DNA of 51,754 bases from Pseudolabrys sp. (lineage in GTDB: Bacteria > Pseudomonadota > Alphaproteobacteria > Rhizobiales > Xanthobacteraceae): NCBI GenBank assembly GCA_030655215.1, contig JAURVZ010000038.1:1-51754 (forward strand). The letters are read 5' to 3'. Positions within the stretch are counted from its first letter, which is position 1. Each line of letters opens with the position of its first letter. The position numbers and the translations under genes were made by a program. Below, one piece after another: positions 44,165 to 50,898 of this stretch. Below the pieces are notes generated by a model. The model saw nothing but the letters and a program-made list of their open reading frames with translations. It ran no database searches and was not told the DNA's origin.

Positions 44165-44187
44165 GGCGGTCAGTTAGGCCTGCCGCC
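44165..44187 (-). promoter_or_regulatory. hairpin in the dctP leader
   Basis: GGCGG plus CAG pair with CTG plus CCGCC around a one-base bulge and a 6-base loop. It lies in the expected dctP 5' UTR, about ten bases before the ribosome site. On the plus strand six Ts follow it, which would read as a terminator, but no plus-strand gene precedes it. Confidence 0.5.
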
Positions 44188-44203
44188 TTTTTTATGAGGG
44201 GAG

Positions 44204-44233
44204 ATTGTATTCGCCGATTTTTGCCGGTGACAA
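44204..44233 (-). promoter_or_regulatory. dctP promoter
   Basis: On the minus strand TTGTCA (44228-44233) and TACAAT (44204-44209) are 18 bases apart. The -10 differs from consensus at one position and the -35 at one. The start of transcription would be near 44197, giving a leader of about 55 bases. Confidence 0.6.
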
Positions 44234-44384
44234 GGAGCGGCCGTTTTGCGCGGGCGGGCGGTGCGCCGTAGCGAAAGCCGCTGCGGCACAGGGCCAAGCA
44301 GGCCGAAACGCCGGCGATTTAGATCGATTTAAGCCGCGACCTACCCCTGCGGCAGGACGTCGCAGGTCGATCTGTGCTGGCTGA

Positions 44385-44461
44385 TGGCGACCCCGGCTGG
44401 ATTCGAACCAGCGACCTCAAGCTTAGAAGGCTCGCGCTCTATCCAACTGAGCTACGGGGCC
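44385..44461 (-). tRNA. tRNA-Arg (TCT)
   Basis: Minus-strand cloverleaf: acceptor GGCCCCG pairing CGGGGTC, D-arm GCTCAGTTGGATAGAGC, anticodon loop CTTCTAA with anticodon TCT, T-arm GCTGG/CCAGC with TTCGAAT, G discriminator and encoded CCA at 44385-44387. It reads AGA codons. Confidence 0.96.
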
Positions 44462-44608
44462 GCAATTCGTGCCGGTTTAGCCGATGCCTTGCCGGAATGC
44501 TACCGGAGCCCGGAAGGAGCCGCAGCCGCTGTGGGGGCGAGTGCAAGATTGGACCTCAGCCAGCGGAATGCTAAGCTATGCTGCATTGGCATATCAGGAT
44601 TTGGCCTT

Positions 44609-45544
44609 ATGGAATTGCGCGAACTTCGGAATTTCATGCAGGTTGCGCGCACCGGCAGTGTCAGCCGTGCGGCGCAGGAGTTACGGCTGGCACAGCCAGC
44701 GCTCAGCCGGCAAATCCAGAAGCTTGAGCATGAACTCGGCGTGTCGCTGTTCACCCGTCACGGCCGCGGCGTGCGCCTCACCGTGCAGGGCGCCGTTCTG
44801 CTCGAACGTGCCGAAACAATCGCCAAGCTCGTTCACGACACCAGCGAAGAGATCAAGGAGGATCCGGCGCAGGCGCGCGGCCGCTTCACCTTCGGTGCGC
44901 CGCCGGCGGCAGGACGGCTATTGATCCCGCCCTTCGCCGCGCGTTTCCAGAAAACATGGCCGCAAACGACACTGCATATGCGCGAAGGCGTCACCAGTTC
45001 GCTGCTCGAATGGCTGACCGACAAGCGCCTCGATCTCGCGCTGTTGCACAATCCGCCGCACTTGGAAGCCTTGAATATAAGCCCTGTTTTGAGCGAGCGT
45101 ATGCTGGTGGTCGGCCCGCCGGCGTCACGGATCAAGGGCCGCAAGCATCCAAAGACTTTTCGCATCAAGGACTTTGGCGACCTGCCCTTGATCCTGCCGA
45201 ACATGGCGCACACCAACCGGCGGCTGGTCGAACATGCTGCGCTTGAACATGGCGTGCGGCTGCGCATCAAGATCGAGGCGGACAGCGTGTCCTTCGCCAA
45301 GGCAATGGTCGAGGACGGGCTTGGCTATACGATCCTCACTTATGCCGCCGTGCAAGACGAACTGGCGCGCAAGACATTGACTGCCTATCCGATCGTGCAG
45401 CCGACTTTGTCGACGCGCGTTTGCATCGTCACCGCGCGCGAAAAGCAGACGCCGAAGCTGACGCAGGAAGCCAGTGACATGCTGCACGATGTCTGCCGCG
45501 TGCTGGTCAAGCAGAAGACCTGGGCCGGCGCCGTTTTACTTTGA
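44609..45544 (+). CDS. LysR-family transcriptional regulator
   Basis: A 311-residue regulator with the winged helix-turn-helix at residues 1-60 (MELRELRNFMQVARTGSVSRAAQELRLAQPALSRQIQKLEHELGVSLF), a linker helix (about 61-88) and a two-lobe effector domain (about 92-295). The ATG at 44609 is required: the open frame upstream runs through tRNA-Arg and lacks family similarity. It heads a plus-strand cluster of receptor and catabolic genes and probably controls it in response to a pathway metabolite. A TATCG/CGATA palindrome 37 bases after its stop is a candidate target. Confidence 0.92.
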   Translation: MELRELRNFMQVARTGSVSRAAQELRLAQPALSRQIQKLEHELGVSLFTRHGRGVRLTVQGAVLLERAETIAKLVHDTSEEIKEDPAQARGRFTFGAPPAAGRLLIPPFAARFQKTWPQTTLHMREGVTSSLLEWLTDKRLDLALLHNPPHLEALNISPVLSERMLVVGPPASRIKGRKHPKTFRIKDFGDLPLILPNMAHTNRRLVEHAALEHGVRLRIKIEADSVSFAKAMVEDGLGYTILTYAAVQDELARKTLTAYPIVQPTLSTRVCIVTAREKQTPKLTQEASDMLHDVCRVLVKQKTWAGAVLL

Positions 45545-45573
45545 TCAGCATGGCGAGAAGCATCCCGCACTAA

Positions 45574-45597
45574 TATCGCCATGCCGATAAAGTATCG
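45574..45597. promoter_or_regulatory. candidate LysR target site before the Bug gene
   Basis: TATCG-N6-CGATA (45574-45589) is a perfect small palindrome, followed three bases later by a third TATCG half (45593-45597). It lies about 85-105 bases upstream of the Bug gene start, where LysR proteins commonly bind. Confidence 0.35.
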
Positions 45598-45680
45598 CTC
45601 GACAGGCTGCCGTGCATTGCGGCCAGAGCCCCTGCCGCCTACCCTCCCGGCACAAGAAGCAACATGTTGGGAGGCTGCCC

Positions 45681-46670
45681 GTGACAACCATCAAAATCGC
45701 CAATGTCGCCAAAGTCGCCATGCTCGGACTGTGCGCTGCGCTTCTGAGCCCGGCGCTCGCTGTGGCGCAGGACTTCCCCAACAAGGCGATCAAGCTGATC
45801 GTGCCCTTCCCGGCCGGTGGCCCGAATGACATCATCGCCCGCCTGGTCGGCAAGCGCATGGGCGAAATTCTCAAGCAGCCTGTGGTCATTGAAAACCGCG
45901 CCGGACAAGGCGGCGTGGTCGGCACCGACGTCGTCGCGAAGTCCGCACCCGATGGCTACACCATCGCCATTTCCAGCGCCGGCGCGCTCGCCATTAGCCC
46001 GTCCATGGAGAAGGTGGCCTACGACACGCTGAAGGATCTGCAGCCGATCACGCTGGTCGCCAAGGTGCCGGAGATGCTGGTCGTCGCCACCAGCGTGCCG
46101 GCCAACAACATGAAAGAGCTGATCGCGCTGGCCAAGGCACAGCCGGGCAAGCTGAACTTCGCCTCCTCCGGCAATGGCAGCCTGCCGCATCTCGCCGGCG
46201 AGCTGTTCAAGCTGCAGGCCAAGATCGACATCGTGCATGTGCCCTATCGCGGCGCGGCGCCGGCAGTGAACGATCTGCTCGGCCAGCAGGTGCAAATGGT
46301 GTTCCTCGATCTGCCGGTGCTGCTGGCGCAGGTGCAGGCCGGCAAGCTGCGCGCTATTGCCATCGGCGCACCGGCCCGCGTGCCGACCGCGCCGAACGTG
46401 CCGACCACCGGCGAAGAAGGCCTGCCTAATCTGCAAACCGAGAACTGGTACGGCATGGTCGGCCCTGCAAACCTGCCCGCACCAATCCTCGCGGCGCTGA
46501 ACAAGGCCGCGGTCGAAGCGACCAAGGATCCGGAAGTCGTCGCCAAGCTGGCCGACCAGGGCGCGACCATGGTTGGCGACACGCCGGAGCATTTCCGCGA
46601 CTACATCGCCAGCGAGATCAAGAAGTGGGCCGAGGTGATCAAGGACGCCGGAGTGCCGGTGTCGAAGTAG
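45681..46670 (+). CDS. Bug/TctC-family periplasmic substrate-binding protein
   Basis: The 329-residue receptor is of the tripartite tricarboxylate transporter type. The signal peptide ends at AVA (about residue 30), then QDFPNKAIKLIVPFPAGGPNDIIARLVGKRMGEILKQPVVIENRAGQGGVVGTDVVAK, the diagnostic Bug start with the AGG and D residues that hold the ligand carboxylate. The GTG at 45681 has a GGGAGG site six bases upstream, so the longer in-frame start is rejected. No TctA/TctB membrane genes are nearby, so the receptor is an orphan that must use permeases encoded elsewhere or act as a sensor. First of four catabolic genes after the LysR gene. Confidence 0.92.
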   Translation: MTTIKIANVAKVAMLGLCAALLSPALAVAQDFPNKAIKLIVPFPAGGPNDIIARLVGKRMGEILKQPVVIENRAGQGGVVGTDVVAKSAPDGYTIAISSAGALAISPSMEKVAYDTLKDLQPITLVAKVPEMLVVATSVPANNMKELIALAKAQPGKLNFASSGNGSLPHLAGELFKLQAKIDIVHVPYRGAAPAVNDLLGQQVQMVFLDLPVLLAQVQAGKLRAIAIGAPARVPTAPNVPTTGEEGLPNLQTENWYGMVGPANLPAPILAALNKAAVEATKDPEVVAKLADQGATMVGDTPEHFRDYIASEIKKWAEVIKDAGVPVSK

Positions 46671-46692
46671 CACCGGCGCCAAGGCCCGCGCG

Positions 46693-47310
46693 ATGAGCGA
46701 AAACTATGTGCTGCGTTCAACGCTGACATCGCCATTCGGACGCAAAGTCCGGATGGCGATTGACGTGCTCGGCCTCAGCGACCGCGTCACCATCATCCCG
46801 GCCGATACGCTCGATGAGACCGACACGCTGCGGCAGCAGAACCCGCTCGGCAAGTTGCCGTGCTTGCTGCTCGCCGACGGCACCGTGCTGTATGACAGCG
46901 TGGTCATTGTCGAGTTCTTGCAGGAAATCGCCGGCACCGACCGGCTTCTGCCGCTGCGCGGCCTTGAGCGCTACAAGGCGCTGACGCTGACGACACTGGC
47001 CGATGGCATCACCGATGCTGCGTTGCTGATGGTCTATGAAGGCCGCTTCCGCGACCAGGGCATGTATTCGGAGCGCTGGCTCAAGCATCAGCGCGGCAAG
47101 ATCATGCGCGCGCTGGCCGCGTTCGAAGCCGCGCCGCCCGATCCGCACAAGACCGGCATCGCCGCTATCGCGCTGGGCTGTGCCTTCGGTTATCTCGACT
47201 GGCGCAAACCGATGGAGTGGCGCGGCGAACACCCTCGCCTTGTCGAATGGCTTGATGCCTTTGCGCGGCACGAACCAGCCTATGCGCGTACGCGCGCTCC
47301 GGCGGCATGA
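46693..47310 (+). CDS. glutathione S-transferase-like protein
   Basis: A 205-residue protein with a thioredoxin-fold domain (1-80), containing S13 in TSPFGRKVR where GSTs have the catalytic Ser, the cis-Pro P56 in NPLGKLPCLL, and D68-S69 for the glutathione gamma-glutamyl group. A helical domain follows (90-200). In this cluster it may open, isomerise or dehalogenate a substrate with glutathione. Its stop overlaps the amidohydrolase start (ATGA). Confidence 0.87.
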   Translation: MSENYVLRSTLTSPFGRKVRMAIDVLGLSDRVTIIPADTLDETDTLRQQNPLGKLPCLLLADGTVLYDSVVIVEFLQEIAGTDRLLPLRGLERYKALTLTTLADGITDAALLMVYEGRFRDQGMYSERWLKHQRGKIMRALAAFEAAPPDPHKTGIAAIALGCAFGYLDWRKPMEWRGEHPRLVEWLDAFARHEPAYARTRAPAA

Positions 47311-48218
47311 CGATGGCAGACATCACGCCGCCCTTGGCGCCGCCGACCCGTATGGCGTCGCCGTCCAAACCAAAACTGAAATTACCGCGCGGCGCTTGCG
47401 ATGCGCATTTCCATGTCTTCGGGCCCGGCGCCCGTTTTCCTTACGCGCCCAGCCGCACGTCAACGCCGGCCGATGCAACGAAGGAAGACCTGTTCGCGCT
47501 GCATAAGCGGCTTGGTTTCGAGCACGGCGTCATCGTCCATACCGCGGCGCATGGCATGGACAATGCCGTCACCGCCGATGCACTGGCCGCCACCAAGGGC
47601 GCCTATCGTGGCATTGGCTTGGTGCCGATCGATGTCACCGATGCCGAATTGATGCGCCTCGACACGGCGGGCTTTCGCGGCGCGCGCTTTCATTACATGC
47701 CGCATCTCGGCCACAGCACACCGATCGCCGACGTCATCGCTTTTGGCAAACGTCTCGCCAGCATCGGCTGGCATTTGCAGATTCATATGGCGGCGGAGTT
47801 GATCGGCGAATTGAGCCCGGCCCTCTCCGCCTCGCCGGTGCCAGTCGTGATCGACCACATGGGCCGGATCGATGCATCGCTTGGTCTCGATCAGCCCGCG
47901 TTCCAACATCTGCTGCGCTTGATGGACAGTGCGCATGTCTGGATGAAAGTCAGCGGCGCCGATCGCTCGACGGCGCTGGGTCCGCCTTACGTCGACGCCG
48001 TACCGTTCGCGCGCAAGCTGGCGGCGGACTTTCCAGACCGTGTTGTCTGGGGCACTGACTGGCCGCATCCCAATCACCAGGGTCCTATCCCGGACGATGG
48101 CGCACTCGTCGATCTGATTGCCGGTATCGCGCCATCGGAAGCCGCCCGGCAGGCGCTGCTGGTTGACAATCCGCAGCGGCTTTACGGCTTTGCAAAGCAC
48201 CCGGAGTCATGGTCATGA
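47307..48218 (+). CDS. amidohydrolase-superfamily enzyme, 2-pyrone-4,6-dicarboxylate lactonase (LigI)-like
   Basis: The 303-residue TIM-barrel hydrolase has D32-A-H34-F-H36-V-F-G-P at the end of strand 1, the LigI-type DAHFHVFGP form. Further marks are HMAAELIGEL, PVVIDHMGRID (about 177-187), MKVSGADR and VVWGTDWPHPNHQ with the catalytic Asp. LigI hydrolyses a lactone in lignin-derived aromatic breakdown without bound metal; related proteins act on other lactones or keto acids. It is coupled by four-base overlaps to both the GST before it and the SDR after it. Confidence 0.87.
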   Translation: MTMADITPPLAPPTRMASPSKPKLKLPRGACDAHFHVFGPGARFPYAPSRTSTPADATKEDLFALHKRLGFEHGVIVHTAAHGMDNAVTADALAATKGAYRGIGLVPIDVTDAELMRLDTAGFRGARFHYMPHLGHSTPIADVIAFGKRLASIGWHLQIHMAAELIGELSPALSASPVPVVIDHMGRIDASLGLDQPAFQHLLRLMDSAHVWMKVSGADRSTALGPPYVDAVPFARKLAADFPDRVVWGTDWPHPNHQGPIPDDGALVDLIAGIAPSEAARQALLVDNPQRLYGFAKHPESWS

Positions 48219-49015
48219 CCGCACGTTTGCAGGATCGCGTCGCCATCATCACCGGCGCCGGCTCCGTCGGGCCCGGCTGGGGCAATGGCCGCGCCACCGC
48301 CGTACGTTTTGCTGAGGAAGGCGCCAAGATCTTTGCGGTCGATCGCGATCTCGACAGTCTCAAGGAGACAGTCGAGCGAGTCGAAGCCGGCGGGGGCGAA
48401 ATAGACGTGCATCAATGCGACGTCACCAGCAGCGCGTCAGTTGCGGCAATGGTCGCAGCCTGCCTCGCGCGCTACGGCCGCATCGACATTCTGGTCAACA
48501 ATGTTGGCGGCTCGGCACCCGGCGGCCCGGTCGAAATGTCGGAAGAGGTTTGGGACTCGCAGGTCGATTTCAATTTGAAAAGCGTCTTCCTGACCTTGAA
48601 GCACGTCCTCCCCGTGATGGAGGCGCAGAAGCAAGGCGCCATCGTCAACTTCGCCTCGACCTCGGGCATCCGCTTCACCGGCGCTTTCCAGGTCGGCTAT
48701 GCCGCCACCAAGGCTGGCGTCATTCAGTTGTCGCGTGTCGTCGCCGTGCAATATGCCGCCAAGGGCATCCGCGTGAACACGGTCGTTCCCGGCCAGTTGC
48801 ATACGCCCATGGTCGAGGCTCGCCTCGCCGGCCAGCGCTCAGGCGGCGATGTCGAAGCGCTGCTCAAGCAACGGCTCAAGCGCATTCCCGCAGGCTTCAT
48901 GGGCGATGGCCGCGACACCGCCAACGCCGCGCTTTATCTCGCCTCGGACGAGGCCCGCTTTGTCACCGGCACTGAAATCGTCGTCGATGGCGGCATGAGC
49001 GTGCGCTGCGATTAG
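48215..49015 (+). CDS. short-chain dehydrogenase/reductase
   Basis: A 266-residue NAD(P)-dependent oxidoreductase. The cofactor loop is TGAGSVGPGWGNG (14-26), slightly extended compared with FabG. NNVG is at 95-98, and the catalytic Ser (S148 region), Y162 and K166 lie in NFASTSG...GYAATKAG. The C-terminal VTGTEIVVDGG is the family ending. D43 after strand 2 (AVDRD) favours NAD over NADP. The ATG at 48215 is chosen because it overlaps the previous stop (ATGA) and has GGAG at proper spacing; an ATG two codons earlier is too close. Last gene of the catabolic cluster. Confidence 0.93.
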   Translation: MTARLQDRVAIITGAGSVGPGWGNGRATAVRFAEEGAKIFAVDRDLDSLKETVERVEAGGGEIDVHQCDVTSSASVAAMVAACLARYGRIDILVNNVGGSAPGGPVEMSEEVWDSQVDFNLKSVFLTLKHVLPVMEAQKQGAIVNFASTSGIRFTGAFQVGYAATKAGVIQLSRVVAVQYAAKGIRVNTVVPGQLHTPMVEARLAGQRSGGDVEALLKQRLKRIPAGFMGDGRDTANAALYLASDEARFVTGTEIVVDGGMSVRCD

Positions 49016-49177
49016 CGCTCTACGCAGCATTTCACCTGAAAAACTTGGACTTTGCGCGGTTCGGGCGGCCGCTCCCCTAGGCTTGCTGTAGAGTTCCGAA
49101 ACCTAAATTTAACAACTTTGGCACACTGATACCTTCCGAGGACACGTTTAGCGTCCATTTCATGCGCTCGAGATTTT

Positions 49178-50434
49178 ATGGCCGAGTCGCCGGCATCAAC
49201 GTCCATCCAACCTGAGGTCGCCTCGCCGCCTCTTGCGCCGTCCGTGGCGCCGGCCACCGCACCGCTTTGCTATGTGGTCGATGACGATGCCAGCATCCGC
49301 CACTTCCTGTCGCTGGTGCTGCATGGCGCCGGCATCGACACGATGGAATTCGCTGACGGCGCCAGCATGCGCGCCGCAATCGCCCACCGTATGCCCGATC
49401 TCGTCTTCCTCAACATTTCCCTGGAGTCGGCCGAGGCCATCGAGACGGTGATCGCGCTCGGCAAGAAAAGCTTCCGTGGCAATGTGCAGTTGACCAGTAC
49501 GCGCGGCGCTGCGGTGCTCGACCACGTCAAGAACATCGGCATCCAGCACAAGCTCAACATGCTGACCGTGCTGAAGAAGCCCTATGAGACGGACGCGATC
49601 GTCAAGATCCTGCGCGATCTCAATATCGGCACGCCGGCGGCGGTTGCCTCGCGCATTGATCTTGATGAAGCGATCAACAGCGGCTGGATCGAATTCTGGT
49701 ATCAGCCTAAAATCGATCTGCGCAAGAAGCAGTTGGCCGGCGCGGAGGCCTATGCCCGCGCCCGCCACCCGATGCACGGCATTGCCCTGCCCGGCGCGTT
49801 CATGCCCGACGCAAAAGAATCCAGCGTCATCAAACTCTCCGAAATGGCACTGACAAGTGCACTGAAAGCCGGACTGAGCTTCTCCAAGCTTGGATTGAAC
49901 CTGAGCGTGACCGTCAATATTCCGGTCAACGCGCTGGAGAAAATACGGGTCGAAGATATCGTTCGAAGCCACCGGCCAAGCGGTTCTAAATGGGCTGGCC
50001 TGATCATCGACGTGCCGGAAGAGCAGATCGTCACTGACCTGGCGCTGGCGAGCGATCTGTCAAAGCGGCTTGAGCGCTGCAATGTGCGGCTCGCCATTGA
50101 TGATTTCGGCCGCGGCACGTCATCGCTGGCGCGACTAGGCGAAATGCCTTTCGCCGAGTTGAAGCTTGACCGCTCCTTCGTCGCCGATTGCGGCAGCGAT
50201 CGCGTCAACGCGCCTTTATGCAAGACGGTGATCGACCTCGCGCATAATTATGGCCGTGTTGCCGTCGCGATGGGGATCGAAAAAGCCGCCGACGCAATGG
50301 CGTTGGTCGCCATGGGCTGCGACTTCGGTCAGGGTTTTTTGCTGGGTCAGCCAATGCCGGAAGAGCGATTCATTTCGCTTCTGCGTCAGCGCGCCGGCGC
50401 CAATGGCCGCGAACTGGCGACCGCCGACAAGTAG
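49178..50434 (+). CDS. degenerate REC-EAL protein (probable non-catalytic c-di-GMP module)
   Basis: The 418-residue protein has a flexible Pro/Ala N-terminus (1-28), a receiver domain (about 30-150) and an EAL domain (about 160-410). The receiver has the acidic pocket D35-D37, T106 and K134, but the phosphoacceptor position is N79 (VFLNIS), so it should not be phosphorylated. In the EAL domain, E190-A-Y-A-R replaces EALxR. N247, D308-D309, K329, E368 and Q385 remain. The loop normally reading AEGVE is A-M365-G-I-E, losing the general base, and DDFGTG is DDFGRG. It probably binds c-di-GMP or a partner protein without hydrolysing it. The gene stands alone; the 162 bases before it hold only a weak promoter-like pair (TTGCTG, AATTTA near 49083-49111). 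Confidence 0.88.
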   Translation: MAESPASTSIQPEVASPPLAPSVAPATAPLCYVVDDDASIRHFLSLVLHGAGIDTMEFADGASMRAAIAHRMPDLVFLNISLESAEAIETVIALGKKSFRGNVQLTSTRGAAVLDHVKNIGIQHKLNMLTVLKKPYETDAIVKILRDLNIGTPAAVASRIDLDEAINSGWIEFWYQPKIDLRKKQLAGAEAYARARHPMHGIALPGAFMPDAKESSVIKLSEMALTSALKAGLSFSKLGLNLSVTVNIPVNALEKIRVEDIVRSHRPSGSKWAGLIIDVPEEQIVTDLALASDLSKRLERCNVRLAIDDFGRGTSSLARLGEMPFAELKLDRSFVADCGSDRVNAPLCKTVIDLAHNYGRVAVAMGIEKAADAMALVAMGCDFGQGFLLGQPMPEERFISLLRQRAGANGRELATADK

Positions 50435-50443
50435 CGCTGCCCT

Positions 50444-50749
50444 TTAGTGCGTCCAGGATTCGCGGCGCTTGAACGAAAAATTATCCGAATACGACATGAT
50501 GCGCCGGACCTGCGGCTTCTCCTCGAAGGCCTGATAGGCGATGCCATGCTTCTCGCAATAGGCCACCGCTTCCGCCTGCGTCTCGAAACGCAGCTTCAAC
50601 TGCTGGCGCATGTCGCCTGACGACGTCCAGCCCATCAACGGCTCAACCTGACGCGGCTGCTCGAGGTCGAATTCCAGCACCCAGTTTTTGGTGTTGGCCG
50701 AGCCCGACTGCATGGCGTTCTTGGACGGTTTGTAGATTCGCGCGGTCAT
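50444..50749 (-). CDS. NDUFS4-like accessory subunit of NADH dehydrogenase (complex I)
   Basis: A 101-residue protein matching the ETC complex I subunit family: MTARIYKPSKNAMQSGSANTKNWVLEF at the start, EPLMGWTSSGDMRQQLKLRFETQAEAVAYCEKHG in the middle and a basic end (NFSFKRRESWTH). NDUFS4 homologues are 18-kDa accessory subunits at the tip of complex I in alphaproteobacteria and mitochondria. The ATG at 50749 is chosen because the frame upstream passes through the promoter and lacks family similarity. It is a single gene away from any nuo operon, which is usual for this subunit, and is convergent with the EAL gene across nine bases. Confidence 0.9.
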   Translation of the reverse strand: MTARIYKPSKNAMQSGSANTKNWVLEFDLEQPRQVEPLMGWTSSGDMRQQLKLRFETQAEAVAYCEKHGIAYQAFEEKPQVRRIMSYSDNFSFKRRESWTH

Positions 50750-50782
50750 GACGAGCCTTTTGAGCAGCTGCGGACGTGTGCC

Positions 50783-50811
50783 CGTATAAATCGGAAGGGC
50801 CGTGCTGGCAA
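50783..50811 (-). promoter_or_regulatory. promoter of the NDUFS4-like gene
   Basis: On the minus strand TTGCCA (50806-50811) and TATACG (50783-50788) are 17 bases apart, a good sigma-70-type match. The predicted start near 50776 gives a leader of about 27 bases. Confidence 0.55.
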
Positions 50812-50834
50812 TCGGCGACCTTGTTGGCCTCCAC

Positions 50835-50870
50835 ACAAGAAGAAACCCCCGGCAGTTTCCTGCCGGGGGC
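50835..50870 (-). terminator. intrinsic terminator of the porin gene
   Basis: CCCCCGGCAG (50846-50855) pairs perfectly with 50860-50869; on the minus strand the loop is GAAA, a stable tetraloop, and TTTCTTCTTG follows. It lies 29 bases after the porin stop, as expected for a highly expressed outer membrane gene. Confidence 0.88.
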
Positions 50871-50898
50871 TTCAAACTCGCTAACCGTTAGGAAAATC

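Noticed and set aside
44384..44608. N-terminal extension of the LysR gene
   Set aside because: It runs antisense through tRNA-Arg and lacks family similarity; LysR proteins begin at the helix-turn-helix, as the ATG at 44609 does.
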